Of a DNA stretch of 64,000 nucleotides, positions 16,788 to 26,115 are shown piece after piece. Source of the stretch: Pseudomaricurvus sp033283335 (GTDB lineage Bacteria > Pseudomonadota > Gammaproteobacteria > Pseudomonadales > Cellvibrionaceae); contig JAWMQP010000006.1 in the NCBI GenBank assembly GCA_033283335.1, positions 186,001-250,000 of the forward strand, in the 5' to 3' direction. Positions within the stretch are counted from its first letter, which is position 1; every line of letters begins with the position of its first letter. A model generated the notes under the pieces. The model did not search any database. It was not told where the DNA came from and worked only from the letters and a program-made list of their open reading frames with translations. The position numbers were made by a program, and so were the translations under genes.

Positions 16788-19043
16788 ATGATCTCAGGAC
16801 GACGAGACAGTTGTTGGGTGCATCTATCGGTTGCGCCAGAAGTGGAGTCAGAAGTAAAGGAGTCAACCGTGGCTGAAGGTGTGACCGGGTCAGGTGCTGG
16901 TGCAGGTCACCTGCTCGAGCAGGTGGCTGACCGGCTCAGTGATATGGTGTTGGGCATTAACCTGGACGGCAGTCTTTATTATGTCAGCCCCTCGGTTGAA
17001 GAGTTGCTGGGCTACAGTGGCCAGGTGTTTCTGCGACTCTACAATCAGGCCTTGAGTTTCGCCGATGACCGGCGTTTTAACACCCTGCAAACTTTTATTC
17101 AGAGGCAGCTGGATGTGCTGGCCGCCGGCGGTGAGGTGCCGGCCGAAGCGGAAACCCTGGTGGTTGCCAATCGCGACGGCTTTCGAGTAACGCTCACCCT
17201 GCAGTCCATCGCCTCCAATAGCGAACAGGGCAGCCTGGATGGGCTGGTGTGTGTCTGCCGTGACATCAGTTCCCGCAAGCACAACACGGAAGCCATGGCC
17301 CTGGCGCTGAAGGTGTTTGAGAACAGCCTGACGGCCATTTACATCACCAATGCCCAGGGCACCATTGTGCAGGCCAATCAGGCCTTTGTGCGCCTGACCG
17401 GCTACAGCATGGACGAGGTCATCGGTGAGTCACCGCAATTGATGGATGTTGATAACGGCAGCAAGCCGTATTTTCGCATCATCAATGAACAGCTGACACG
17501 CAAGGATTTCTGGGAGGGTGAAATTCCCCATCGGCGTCGCAATGGCCAGGTGTTTCCAGCCTGGGTGGCGATTTCGGTATTGCGTGACAGCAATCGGCGG
17601 GTGATCAACACCATCACCTATTTCACGGATATTACGGAAAAGAAAAACAGCGACAGTCGCATTCATCGCCTGGCGTATTTTGACGCATTGACCGGACTCC
17701 CCAATCGGAGCTTGTTTCTTGATCGACTGGACCAGGCCGTGGAGCGGGGGCGAAGGGCTGGGCAACCCGTGGCGGTGTTGTTGTTGGATATTCACCAGCT
17801 GCAGGGTGTCAATGATCGCTATGGGCACAGGGTGGGCGATGCCCTGTTGTGCCAGGTGGCGTCGCGGCTGCGCGATTGTGTGCGGCGTGAGGATACCGTG
17901 GCACGACTCGAGGGGGATGCCTTCAGTGTGCTGTTGGTGGGACTTAAGGACCAGCAGCAAGCCGTTACGGCTACCGCCCAGATCGTGGAAAAAATCTTTC
18001 AGGTGCTGGAGCGGCCATTTGATGTGGGTGACTGTCAGCTGAGCAGTGAATTTTGGGGCGGGATCGCGTTTTACCCCGCCGATGGGCGCGAGGTGCAAAC
18101 CCTGTTGCACCATGCCGAAGTGGCTCAATTTCATGCCAAGTCCAGTGGCGAAAGCCGCTATCAATTTTACTCTCGCAGCATGGGCGAGCGAGCCCGTGAG
18201 CGATTGCAGCAACAGCGGGATCTGCAGAAGGCCGTGGATGAATTGCGCCACCCGCTGCCGGGGATCGACGGGATCAGGCCCTCGGATAGCCCGCCGTCGG
18301 CGCAGTTGGTAGAGGCGTCGCTGCCGGTGTCCGCGGCCCAGTTTGAATTGGTGTACCAGCCCATTGTGTCGTTGGCGGCAGGCAACACCACCGCGGTGGA
18401 GGCGCTGTTGCGCTGGCATCATCCCCGCCAGGGGCTGCTGTTGCCGGCTGATTTTATGCCTCTGGCAGAAGAGTGTGGCCTGATTAAGGCGCTGGGGGAC
18501 TGGGTCATTCGCCAGGCCGCGCAGCAGTGGCATTTCTGGCGCTTGCAAGGCCAGCCCCTGAGCTGTATCAGTATCAACGTCTCAGCGGCGCAATTTGACA
18601 GCGGCCACCTGGTTACCAGCCTCAGTCGGATTGTGTCTCAATGGCAGTTGCCAGAGGGCGCCCTGCAGCTGGAGATAACCGAGCAAACCCTGATGACACT
18701 TGGGGATATGGGCCTGGAGTGGTTGACTGCCATCCACAGTCTGGGGGTGCGGTTGTCGCTGGATAACTTCGGCGCGGGTTACTCCAGCTTGCGGCAGATG
18801 AAATCCTGTCCCTTCGACAGCGTCAAAGTGGATCACAGTTTTCTCCAGGCGTTGCCGTCACTCGAGGACCAGCAGGCGATACAGGCGATTGTTGCCCTGG
18901 CACGCAGTCTGGGACTGAAAGTGATCGCCGGCGGGGTGGAGAAGCCGCTACAGCTGGAGTTCGTGCAGGCCCAGGGGTGTGATGAAGTGCAGGGCTTTTT
19001 GCTGGGTCAGCCGCTCGCGGCCCAGCAGGTGCAGTGGCGCTGA
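16788..19043 (+). CDS. PAS-PAS-GGDEF-EAL protein with degenerate catalytic motifs
   Basis: A cytoplasmic c-di-GMP-related sensor (751 aa). The ATG at 16788 follows AAGGA. Two PAS domains lie at about 45-155 and 165-285 (ITNAQGTIVQANQAFVRLTG marks the second), then GGDEF about 290-455 and EAL about 515-750. The GGDEF signature reads EGDAF at about 375-379, so cyclase activity is doubtful, while the RxxD I-site (RRED, about 366-369) is intact. In the EAL domain EALLRW, the Asn of NVS and the Glu of EITE are present. The metal-binding pair DD is DN (LDNFGAG, about 658) and the later EGVE motif is GGVE, so hydrolysis is also doubtful. It may be a c-di-GMP-binding effector rather than an enzyme. 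The gene stands alone. Confidence 0.88.
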   Translation: MISGRRDSCWVHLSVAPEVESEVKESTVAEGVTGSGAGAGHLLEQVADRLSDMVLGINLDGSLYYVSPSVEELLGYSGQVFLRLYNQALSFADDRRFNTLQTFIQRQLDVLAAGGEVPAEAETLVVANRDGFRVTLTLQSIASNSEQGSLDGLVCVCRDISSRKHNTEAMALALKVFENSLTAIYITNAQGTIVQANQAFVRLTGYSMDEVIGESPQLMDVDNGSKPYFRIINEQLTRKDFWEGEIPHRRRNGQVFPAWVAISVLRDSNRRVINTITYFTDITEKKNSDSRIHRLAYFDALTGLPNRSLFLDRLDQAVERGRRAGQPVAVLLLDIHQLQGVNDRYGHRVGDALLCQVASRLRDCVRREDTVARLEGDAFSVLLVGLKDQQQAVTATAQIVEKIFQVLERPFDVGDCQLSSEFWGGIAFYPADGREVQTLLHHAEVAQFHAKSSGESRYQFYSRSMGERARERLQQQRDLQKAVDELRHPLPGIDGIRPSDSPPSAQLVEASLPVSAAQFELVYQPIVSLAAGNTTAVEALLRWHHPRQGLLLPADFMPLAEECGLIKALGDWVIRQAAQQWHFWRLQGQPLSCISINVSAAQFDSGHLVTSLSRIVSQWQLPEGALQLEITEQTLMTLGDMGLEWLTAIHSLGVRLSLDNFGAGYSSLRQMKSCPFDSVKVDHSFLQALPSLEDQQAIQAIVALARSLGLKVIAGGVEKPLQLEFVQAQGCDEVQGFLLGQPLAAQQVQWR

Positions 19044-19327
19044 ATTGCTTACCTGGTTGGTGTGCCTGACCATTTCGTTCATTTCTTTCTCTGTAGATAG
19101 TTGTACATCACTGTTGTATTATGGGTTTCCGCTTGAGCGCACCGCGCTTCGAGATGAGTGTATCCTGATATTTCGCAATATAGTCCATCTGAGGCGCAAT
19201 ATCGTCAATTGGAGTCTGGCTGGCAGCTGTCTAAGCTGGCAGCAATAACCTGAGATTCAAGGCGCCTGTCAGGGTCTGGGTTTCAAGTTGATGAATAGTG
19301 ATAACGTACAATAACGGAGAATTCCCC

Positions 19328-20746
19328 ATGGCGCTTGAAAAGCCCATCGCCGATACCGAAGACGCCCGTGATATCGCGGCCATGATTGCCAAGGCTCGTG
19401 CGGCCCAGGCTCAGATCGAGAACTACAGCCAGGAGCAGGTCAATGAGTTGATCAAGGCTATGGTGTGGTCCTGCTGCCAGCCCGGTGTGGCCGAGGACAT
19501 TGCCCAGCACACCGTTGATGAGACCCAGCTGGGGGATTACAACGGTAAGTTCCTGAAAATTTCGGTCAAGACCCGCGCCGCGCTGATGGATATTCTGGAC
19601 GACAAGTCTGTGGGAGTGATCGAAGAGGACAAAGAGCGCAATATCATCAAAATTGCCAAGCCGGTTGGCGTGATTGGTGCCCTGTCGCCATCGACCAACC
19701 CGGAAGCGACTCCGGTTATCAAGGCGATCAATGCCGTCAAAGGCCGCAATGCCATCATCATCGCCCCGCACCCGCGCGCCAAGATCACCAACAAGATCAT
19801 TGTCGATAAGATGCGTGTGGCGCTGGAAAAAATGGGGGCGCCGGCGGATCTGGTGCAGGCCATTGAACTGCCGTCACTGGAAAAAACCGACGAATTGATG
19901 AAGCAGTGTGACCTGATTCTGGCGACTGGCGGTCCGGCCATGGTCAGTGCGGCTTACTCATCCGGTACGCCCGCGCTGGGTGTGGGCGCCGGCAATGCGT
20001 GTATTACCGTGGACGAAACTGCGGACCTGGACGAAGCGGCCGAGAAAATCCGCATCTCCAAAACCCTCGACCTGGCGGCCAGCTGTTCGTCGGATAACAC
20101 CGTGATTGCGGTGGAAGCGGTCTATGATCAACTGCTGGAAAAACTGATTGCCCAGGGCGGTTATCTGGCGCAAGAGGGCGACTACGAAAAAATCGCCAGT
20201 GTGCTGTGGGAAGACGGACACCTGAACCCCAAGGTGGTGGTCAAGCCGGCCCCGGTGTTGGGTGAACTGGCCGGCATTGACATTCCGCAGGATCGCACCT
20301 TTATCATTATGCCGGAAACCGGCACCGGACCTGAGCATCCCTACTCCGGTGAAAAACTGTCGGTGATCATGGCCTTCTACAAGGTCAAAAACATTGATGA
20401 GGCTGTGGCACTGACCAATGAGATTCAGGCCTACCAGGGTATGGGGCATTCTTGCGGTATCTACTCCAACAGCGATGAGAATATCCTCAAGCTGGGTCTG
20501 GGTACCAAGACCTCGCGGGTGATGGTGAACCAACCGCAGGCGCCGTCCAATTCCGGCAACTTGTGGAATGGCATGCGCCAGACCTTCTCGCTGGGGTGTG
20601 GCACCTGGGGTGGCAATTCCACCAATGAAAACATCAACTGGCGTCATCTGGTGAATATCACCTGGGTTTCCAAGCCCCTGCAGACCCCGAAGCAGTTGCC
20701 GGCGGATGAAGTGTTATTCGGTGCGGTGATTGACCGTCTGAAATAA
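19328..20746 (+). CDS. Acylating (CoA-dependent) aldehyde dehydrogenase
   Basis: NAD(P)-dependent aldehyde dehydrogenase of the CoA-acylating class (472 aa), related to the N-terminal half of AdhE and to sulfoacetaldehyde dehydrogenase SauS. It would interconvert an aldehyde and its acyl-CoA. The ATG at 19328 follows GGAGA. Shared motifs are PVGVIGALSPSTNPEATP, IIIAPHPRAK, ILATGGPAMVSAAYSSG and GVGAGNACITVDETAD. The probable nucleophile is the Cys in LAASCSSDNT at about 247. No alcohol dehydrogenase, sulfonate transporter, diol dehydratase or microcompartment gene is nearby, so the substrate cannot be deduced. SauS-like function is possible but unproven. A clear terminator follows at 20782-20820. 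Confidence 0.85.
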   Translation: MALEKPIADTEDARDIAAMIAKARAAQAQIENYSQEQVNELIKAMVWSCCQPGVAEDIAQHTVDETQLGDYNGKFLKISVKTRAALMDILDDKSVGVIEEDKERNIIKIAKPVGVIGALSPSTNPEATPVIKAINAVKGRNAIIIAPHPRAKITNKIIVDKMRVALEKMGAPADLVQAIELPSLEKTDELMKQCDLILATGGPAMVSAAYSSGTPALGVGAGNACITVDETADLDEAAEKIRISKTLDLAASCSSDNTVIAVEAVYDQLLEKLIAQGGYLAQEGDYEKIASVLWEDGHLNPKVVVKPAPVLGELAGIDIPQDRTFIIMPETGTGPEHPYSGEKLSVIMAFYKVKNIDEAVALTNEIQAYQGMGHSCGIYSNSDENILKLGLGTKTSRVMVNQPQAPSNSGNLWNGMRQTFSLGCGTWGGNSTNENINWRHLVNITWVSKPLQTPKQLPADEVLFGAVIDRLK

Positions 20747-20781
20747 GGTGTTGCCCTGTCACTGGGGCGCAACGCTTTCTC

Positions 20782-20820
20782 AAAGGCCTGTTTGTCTTGG
20801 ACGAGCAGGCCTTTTGTTTA
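20782..20820 (+). terminator. Rho-independent terminator after the aldehyde dehydrogenase
   Basis: AAAGGCCTG and CAGGCCTTT arms with a 15-base loop are followed by TGTTTATCT. Confidence 0.75.
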
Positions 20821-20921
20821 TCTGTACCCTTTTGCGCTGGGTTGTCATGCAACGCCATGGCCGCACCCCTAACAGTCCTTTACAATAGCCGGCTTGTTTA
20901 ACCGGCGTCTTGGGGCAGATT

Positions 20922-21737
20922 ATGGCGATTACGGATTATTTTGAGGCAAGCGGCAGCGGTATGCCGATCGTGTTTGTGCACGGTTCCTTCGCCACCACCT
21001 CCACGTGGAAAGCCATGATCAAGGCGCTGTCGGCGCGCTATCACTGCATCGCCATCAAATTGCCCGGCCACGGTGGAGCACCGGTGGCGGAAGATTTCTA
21101 TCGCCCGACCATTAACACGGAAATCCGTATTCTGGAGCAGGTGGTGGAGTATCTGCAGCTTGAGCCCGTGCATCTGGTGGCCCATTCTTACGGCGGGGTG
21201 GTAGCCCTGTCGGCGGCGCTCAGTGGCCGTGTTCCACTGCGGGCACTGACCCTGTTCGAGCCGGTGGCGACCTGGATACTGGGGGTGGCAGGTCGGCGTG
21301 AGGCCGCGGCCAGTGTATCGCGCTTTGTCTCGGATTACCGCCGGGCGGTGGCCGAGGGTGAGGCTGATGCCTGTCGCCGAGTGATTAATTTCTGGGGTGG
21401 GGAAGGGCAGTTTGAACCCCTGCCGGATTTTATCAAGCAGGCCATGACGCCCCTGACGGCGGACAATGTTCGTCATTGGAGTTTGTGCCAAAGTCTGTCT
21501 TATCCCTACGCCACCATCCAGGCGATGACGGCGCCGACACAGATTGTCTGTGGCGACCAGTCCAATCCCATCTTGCAGCAGATTGCCCAGTGCCTGTGTG
21601 ACTGGTTGCCTCAAGCGAGCATGGGGCAGGTTGCCGGCGCCAGTCATTTTCTGGTGACCAGCCATGCGGCCGACTGTCTTCAATTTGTTGAACAGCAGGA
21701 GCGGGCGCTGAGTCCTGCCGAGTGTTCGATCGATTAA
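20922..21737 (+). CDS. Alpha/beta hydrolase
   Basis: A serine hydrolase of the alpha/beta fold (271 aa); the substrate is not evident. I start at the ATG at 20922 (MAITDYFEASGSG); a TTG 12 bases earlier is possible. Visible motifs are the oxyanion-hole HGSFATTSTW at about 23, the nucleophile elbow AHSYGGVVAL with Ser at about 87, an acidic candidate in IVCGDQSNP at about 211 and the His in VAGASHFLV at about 241. No signal peptide. It overlaps the end of the convergent EamA transporter by four bases. A second, unrelated alpha/beta hydrolase lies at 22862, beyond the transporter. Confidence 0.87.
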   Translation: MAITDYFEASGSGMPIVFVHGSFATTSTWKAMIKALSARYHCIAIKLPGHGGAPVAEDFYRPTINTEIRILEQVVEYLQLEPVHLVAHSYGGVVALSAALSGRVPLRALTLFEPVATWILGVAGRREAAASVSRFVSDYRRAVAEGEADACRRVINFWGGEGQFEPLPDFIKQAMTPLTADNVRHWSLCQSLSYPYATIQAMTAPTQIVCGDQSNPILQQIAQCLCDWLPQASMGQVAGASHFLVTSHAADCLQFVEQQERALSPAECSID

Positions 21738-22651
21738 CGCTGACGTCGCCAGCGTGACAGTTGAAACACGACGATGGCCGCCAGGATCAGACCGCAGCCC
21801 AGCCATTGGTTGAGCGCCATGATCTCATGGAAAAACAGCATCCCCAGCAAGGTCGTCCAGACGGGTTCAAGCACCATAATCATGCCGGCGTTGTTGGCGC
21901 TGCTGAGCTTCATGGCGTAGATCTGCAGGCCAAAGCGTATCAGCGAACTGAACACACAGCTGGCCAGCACCCAGCCCCAGGCAATCCAGCCCCAGTCCAG
22001 ACTGAATGCCTGGCCGCGAGCGGTGGATACCACCATTGCTACGCTCAATGCGATCACCCCGACGGTACACATTTGCACCGCGGCCAGTCCCAGCGGGGCA
22101 ATGTGAGCCACGTAGCGACTGGTGAGAACAAACTGCACCGCAAACAACATGGCTGAAGCCAGAATAAACAACTGGGATTTTTCCAGATGAAAATCGCCCT
22201 TCAGCGTCAACAGGGCCAGACCGACCAGCGCCATCAGCATTGGGACCAGCAACGTGGGGGCAATTCGATCGCCGAACACGATTCGACCCACGACCGGAAT
22301 CATGATCACTGACAAGCTGGCGATAAAGGCCGCTTCACCCACGTGGCTGCTGTAAAACAACCCCTGCACCCACAACAGCATGGCAAGGCCAAACAGGATG
22401 CCGGTCAGAGCCGCCGTCTGCCATTGTGTGCGACTCATTTTCCGCAGTGAGGGATAGCAGGTGAACGCTAACAGCAGGCCGGCCAGCAAAAAGCGAACCC
22501 CAATAAACCAAAAAGGGTCCACCGTTTCCAGCGCTTTTTTTGATAGCAGCCAGCCTACGGCGGCCATAATGGTGACCAGCACCAGCAGTAATTCACCGCG
22601 CAGACTGTCCGAGGGCTGTGATGAGGGCTGTGATGAGGGCAGGGTAGGCAC
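21734..22651 (-). CDS. EamA/RhaT family (DMT) transporter
   Basis: Inner-membrane transporter (305 aa) with ten predicted helices in two EamA repeats (about 20-150 and 165-300), as in the drug/metabolite transporter superfamily. The first helix LVLVTIMAAVGWLLSKKAL and the last GLILAAIVVFQLSRWRRQR ending in basic residues fit the family topology. Typical segments are WFIGVRFLLAGLLLAF and the second-repeat NAGMIMVLEPVWTTLLGMLFF. The substrate is unknown; amino acids or other metabolites are usual. The N-terminal 18 residues are Ser/Pro/Gln-rich (SSQPSSQPSDS), encoded by a short 12-bp direct repeat at 22615-22638. Confidence 0.88.
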   Translation of the reverse strand: MPTLPSSQPSSQPSDSLRGELLLVLVTIMAAVGWLLSKKALETVDPFWFIGVRFLLAGLLLAFTCYPSLRKMSRTQWQTAALTGILFGLAMLLWVQGLFYSSHVGEAAFIASLSVIMIPVVGRIVFGDRIAPTLLVPMLMALVGLALLTLKGDFHLEKSQLFILASAMLFAVQFVLTSRYVAHIAPLGLAAVQMCTVGVIALSVAMVVSTARGQAFSLDWGWIAWGWVLASCVFSSLIRFGLQIYAMKLSSANNAGMIMVLEPVWTTLLGMLFFHEIMALNQWLGCGLILAAIVVFQLSRWRRQR

Positions 22652-22861
22652 TGAAGCGTCCTAAAAAAGCGCCATTATAAGGATTTACGTCACTGGCGTC
22701 AGTGTCCTTTGCTGTTGTTTAACCCGGTTAAGGGGTTGTTGGTCAGAACGTAAAAACCTTAATCGCTGTTGTCGTTTTGTCTGTTGCTGGGAGGTACACC
22801 TCACTATGATCTGGCGAGTTTTACTGACAATTTAATGCAGACACAGTGTGGAGGAGTATTC

Positions 22862-23653
22862 ATGGCAGAGACCCGGGGCGCAGACCTGGCAGAGCAGTTT
22901 TCATCGTTCGATGGGGTGAAGATTTTTTACCAGTTATGGCGCGGTGAATCCGAGTTGCCGCCGGTGGTGTTGTGTCATGGGTTTGCTGCCAGTGGCATGA
23001 CCAACTGGGTTGGACCGGGCATTGTGGCAGAGTTGTTGGCGCGGGGACGCACGGTGCTGGTGGTGGATGCGCGTGGCCATGGTCAGTCCGACAAACCACA
23101 TGATCCCGGTTGTTACGGTGAACGCAACATGGCCCGGGATCTGGCCGCTGTACTGGATCACCTGCACTTCGATGGTATTGATCTGGTGGGTTATTCCATG
23201 GGCGCGGTGATTGCGCTGCTGTTTGCCAGTGAATACTCGCAGGTGCGCAGGCTGGTGGTCGGCGGTGTCGGCGATGGCGTGGTGGAATTGGGCGGGGTGG
23301 ATACGCGCATTTTACCTGGCAAACACCTGGCGGCCGGGCTGCGGGAAGACGATCCGGCCAACATTCAGCATGCCGAGGCGGCCGGGTTTCGCACTTTTGC
23401 TGAGGCCTTGGGCAACGACCGCTTGGCGTTGGCCGCCCAGGCCGATGCCTTGCATTGCACACCGATAGCGCTGGATCAGATTCGGTGCCCGACGCTGTTG
23501 CTGGCTGGTGATAAAGACCCTCTGGCGGCACGACCCCAGCGTTTGCAGGCGGCTATTGCCGGGGCCGAACTGAAGGTCCTGCCGGGAGACCATTTGTCCG
23601 TCGTATCAGAGTCCGAGTTTTTGCAGCAGCTGAGTGGCTTTCTTAGTCATTGA
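22862..23653 (+). CDS. Alpha/beta hydrolase
   Basis: Alpha/beta-fold hydrolase (263 aa). The ATG at 22862 is chosen because GGAGG lies seven bases upstream; the frame begins earlier but without a ribosome binding site. It has the oxyanion HGFAASGMTNW at about 41, the DARGHGQSDKP loop at about 78, the nucleophile elbow GYSMGAVIA with Ser at about 112, the acidic position LLLAGDKDPL at about 219 and the catalytic His in LPGDHLSVV at about 243. The DARGHGQSDKP motif is typical of the haloperoxidase/3-oxoadipate enol-lactonase-like branch. No signal peptide. It converges with hemN, 19 bp away. The substrate is unknown. Confidence 0.87.
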   Translation: MAETRGADLAEQFSSFDGVKIFYQLWRGESELPPVVLCHGFAASGMTNWVGPGIVAELLARGRTVLVVDARGHGQSDKPHDPGCYGERNMARDLAAVLDHLHFDGIDLVGYSMGAVIALLFASEYSQVRRLVVGGVGDGVVELGGVDTRILPGKHLAAGLREDDPANIQHAEAAGFRTFAEALGNDRLALAAQADALHCTPIALDQIRCPTLLLAGDKDPLAARPQRLQAAIAGAELKVLPGDHLSVVSESEFLQQLSGFLSH

Positions 23654-23672
23654 GGGCCGGCTTAGTAATTGA

Positions 23673-25055
23673 TCAAATGGCGCGGGCGTGAATCCGTTGC
23701 GGACCGGTCGGTTGTCGGTAGGCGTCCAGTTGGTAGGCAATGTTGCGCAGCAGCAGCTGACCTCTCGGGCTGACTTGCAAGCCGTCGCGGGTAAGGGTCA
23801 GCAGGCCATCGCCCTGCATGGCCTCCAGTTCGTCGATGGCGTCGGCAAAGTAGTCGTGAAAGCTACAGCCACTTTGGCGGGCAAAGCGGTCAAAGTTCAA
23901 CGCTCCCTGACACATCAGTGACATGATGGTGTCGGCGCGCAGGCAGTCGTCGGCGGTCAGGGTGTAGCCTTTGCGTATCGGCAGCTCCTGACGGGCAATC
24001 GACGCCAGGTAATCCGCCTCCTGCTTGCTGTTCTGGTAATAGACATTGCCCACTTTGCCAATGGAGGTGACGCCAAAGCCGAGCATATCGCAGTCGCTGT
24101 CGGTGGCGTAGCCCTGGAAGTTGCGCTGTAAAGTGTTGTTGCGACGGGCGATGGCGAGTTCGTCATCGGGCAGGGCAAAGTGGTCCAGGCCGATGTAGTC
24201 GTAACCGGCGGCCTGGAAGCGTTCGATGGCAATCTGCAGTAGCTGGAGCTTTTCCGCTTGGGCTGGAAGGTCGTACTTGTCGATTTGTTTCTGCGCCTTA
24301 AACAGATGCGGCATATGGGCGTAAGCGTAAACGGCCACCCGGTCGGGACGGGCACGGATAACCCGATCAATAGTATCGCCAAAGGTGGCGGCGGTTTGCC
24401 TGGGCAGGCCGTAAATCAAATCCACATTGATGGATTTCACGCCCAGTGCCCGGGCCCTGGCAATCTGGGTGAAGGTTTCGTCGGCCGATTGCAGTCGGTT
24501 GATGGCCTCCTGCACGCCCGCATCCAGATCCTGCACACCGAAACTCATCCGGTTGAATCCGAGTTCTACCAGCGCTTCAATGCGGGACTCACTGGTGCTG
24601 CGGGGGTCAATCTCTATGGAGTATTCACCGTCCTCTGCCAGGGTGAAGTGGTCAGCCATGGCATGCCACAGTCGACTCAACTGTTCATCGGTCAAAAATG
24701 TGGGGGTGCCACCCCCCAGGTGCACTTGTCGCGCCTTACGCCGGTGCGCTGGGATCTGCTGTGCCACCAGCGCAATTTCCTGCAGCAGCGCTTGCAGATA
24801 GGTCTCGCTGCGTTGCGGGTCGCGGGTGATGGTGCGGCTGCAGCCACAGTAGAAGCAGGGGGAGCTGCAAAAAGGCACGTGCGCGTAGAGTGAAAAAGGT
24901 CTGTTACTGTCGAGGCTCTGTTGCAGGCCTTGGCGCCAGTCGCTGAGGCTAAAATCCTCGCGGAATTTTACCGCAGTTGGATAAGAGGTGTAGCGGGGCA
25001 GCGGGCGATCGTAGCGCTGCAGCAGGTTGTGGTCGAACTGGGGTATTATTTTCAT
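23673..25055 (-). CDS. hemN: Oxygen-independent coproporphyrinogen III oxidase HemN
   Basis: Radical-SAM enzyme (460 aa) that decarboxylates coproporphyrinogen III to protoporphyrinogen IX without oxygen. The iron-sulphur motif is CSSPCFYCGC (C-x3-C-x2-C) at about 62-69, preceded by YAHVPF. The SAM-binding GGGTPTFL is at about 114. The Glu-Ile-Asp strand SIEIDPRSTS, the FGVQDLDAGVQEAINR segment and the C-terminal HemN domain (about 365-440) follow. Length and these motifs fit true HemN rather than the shorter HemW. An FNR/Anr-like site at 25138-25151, about 90 bp upstream, suggests induction at low oxygen, as for hemN in pseudomonads. Confidence 0.95.
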   Translation of the reverse strand: MKIIPQFDHNLLQRYDRPLPRYTSYPTAVKFREDFSLSDWRQGLQQSLDSNRPFSLYAHVPFCSSPCFYCGCSRTITRDPQRSETYLQALLQEIALVAQQIPAHRRKARQVHLGGGTPTFLTDEQLSRLWHAMADHFTLAEDGEYSIEIDPRSTSESRIEALVELGFNRMSFGVQDLDAGVQEAINRLQSADETFTQIARARALGVKSINVDLIYGLPRQTAATFGDTIDRVIRARPDRVAVYAYAHMPHLFKAQKQIDKYDLPAQAEKLQLLQIAIERFQAAGYDYIGLDHFALPDDELAIARRNNTLQRNFQGYATDSDCDMLGFGVTSIGKVGNVYYQNSKQEADYLASIARQELPIRKGYTLTADDCLRADTIMSLMCQGALNFDRFARQSGCSFHDYFADAIDELEAMQGDGLLTLTRDGLQVSPRGQLLLRNIAYQLDAYRQPTGPQRIHARAI

Positions 25056-25137
25056 CGATTGAGCGTCGTCAGTGTCTGAGGCCGGTGTTTATGGGTACAG
25101 GTGCTGAACAGCGTACCCGCAGGCCGGCAACAACGCC

Positions 25138-25151
25138 TTGATCGAAAACAA
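25138..25151. promoter_or_regulatory. FNR/Anr-like box upstream of hemN
   Basis: TTGATCGAAAACAA matches the FNR/Anr consensus TTGAT-N4-ATCAA in nine of ten defined positions. It is centred about 90 bp before hemN and lies in the 119-bp gap after the AraC-type gene. Confidence 0.55.
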
Positions 25152-25174
25152 ATTTGCCTGGATTTGTAACGTCG

Positions 25175-26050
25175 TCAGCGGTGCTTGCTCTTGCGGTACT
25201 GATCCGGCGACAGGCCTATGACTTTTTTGAACAGGCGGGAAAAATAGTAGGCGTCGTCGTAACCGAGGGCGGCGGCTACCTGTTTCACCGACTGGGCACT
25301 GGCGTCCAGCAGATAGCAGGCGTGCTGCATTTTCAGGTTGATGAAAAATTGGATGGGGGAGTGACCGGTGAGGGCCTTAAAGCGCTTGGAGAAGTGGTAT
25401 TTTGACAGTTTGCTGTGGTCGGCCAGGGATTGCAGATCCAGGCTGTCGTGCAGGTGTTCATTCATATAGGCGCGGGCGGCGTCGAGATCAATTTGTTTGC
25501 CGCTTTGTGAGCGCTGCTGACGTACCAGCAGCGCCAGGTGACTCATGATCTGCTGCAGTTGGTGGCAACCGTGGACAAACGCCGCGGTGTTGTAACCGCT
25601 GTTGCGCAGACTGAACAGAGATTCAAAATCCGCGATCAGCTTCGGCTGCAGGCCGATGTGCTGGATGGGGCTGCTGAGGTTCAAGTGCTGACAGAAGGTT
25701 TCGCTCAGGTTGCCGTCAAAATGAATCCAGTAAATGGACCAGGGGTACTGGCTGTGGGAGCTGTAGCGATGACTGATGTCTTTCGGCAGCAGGATCAGGT
25801 CGCCGGGCCGAATCCGCAGCGGTTTGCCGTCCAGAATCAGGCTGCCGCGTCCGCCGGTGCAATAGATCAGCAGGTTGTTGTGGTGTTGTTCGCGGATCAT
25901 GCGGTGTTGCTCCGCCTGCGGGTAGTAACCCATAGCGACCGGGTAGAGCCCGGTGGTGAGTGGGTTCAGCGCCAGCTGGTCGAGTAAGAATTGCGGAGTC
26001 AGAAACCGAATTCCTTTAGGAGGGAGTGGCCAATTGGATGTGACCTGCAT
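25175..26050 (-). CDS. AraC-family regulator, MmsR-like
   Basis: Transcription activator (291 aa). The N-terminal cupin-like arm about 30-160 includes GRGSLILDGKPLRIRPGDLILLP and WSIYWIHFDGN. The C-terminal AraC DNA-binding domain is about 190-288, with two helix-turn-helix units: DLQSLADHSKLSKYHFSKRF and SVKQVAAALGYDDAYYFSRLF. The gene diverges from the valine-catabolism operon, which is how mmsR lies relative to mmsAB in Pseudomonas. Twin direct repeats 21 bp apart in the shared region are its likely operator. I infer that it activates the isobutyryl-CoA dehydrogenase operon in response to a valine breakdown product. The inducer is not deducible from the sequence. Confidence 0.85.
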   Translation of the reverse strand: MQVTSNWPLPPKGIRFLTPQFLLDQLALNPLTTGLYPVAMGYYPQAEQHRMIREQHHNNLLIYCTGGRGSLILDGKPLRIRPGDLILLPKDISHRYSSHSQYPWSIYWIHFDGNLSETFCQHLNLSSPIQHIGLQPKLIADFESLFSLRNSGYNTAAFVHGCHQLQQIMSHLALLVRQQRSQSGKQIDLDAARAYMNEHLHDSLDLQSLADHSKLSKYHFSKRFKALTGHSPIQFFINLKMQHACYLLDASAQSVKQVAAALGYDDAYYFSRLFKKVIGLSPDQYRKSKHR

Positions 26051-26115
26051 GCTAACCTCTTGATTTTATTTGCTAAAGCTATTGACTGTATGAGAATTCG
26101 GATTGTTCTTTTGAC

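Noticed and set aside
20898..21806. A 302-codon frame antisense to the alpha/beta hydrolase at 20922
   Set aside because: The plus-strand hydrolase has an intact nucleophile elbow and catalytic His; the antisense frame has no motifs.
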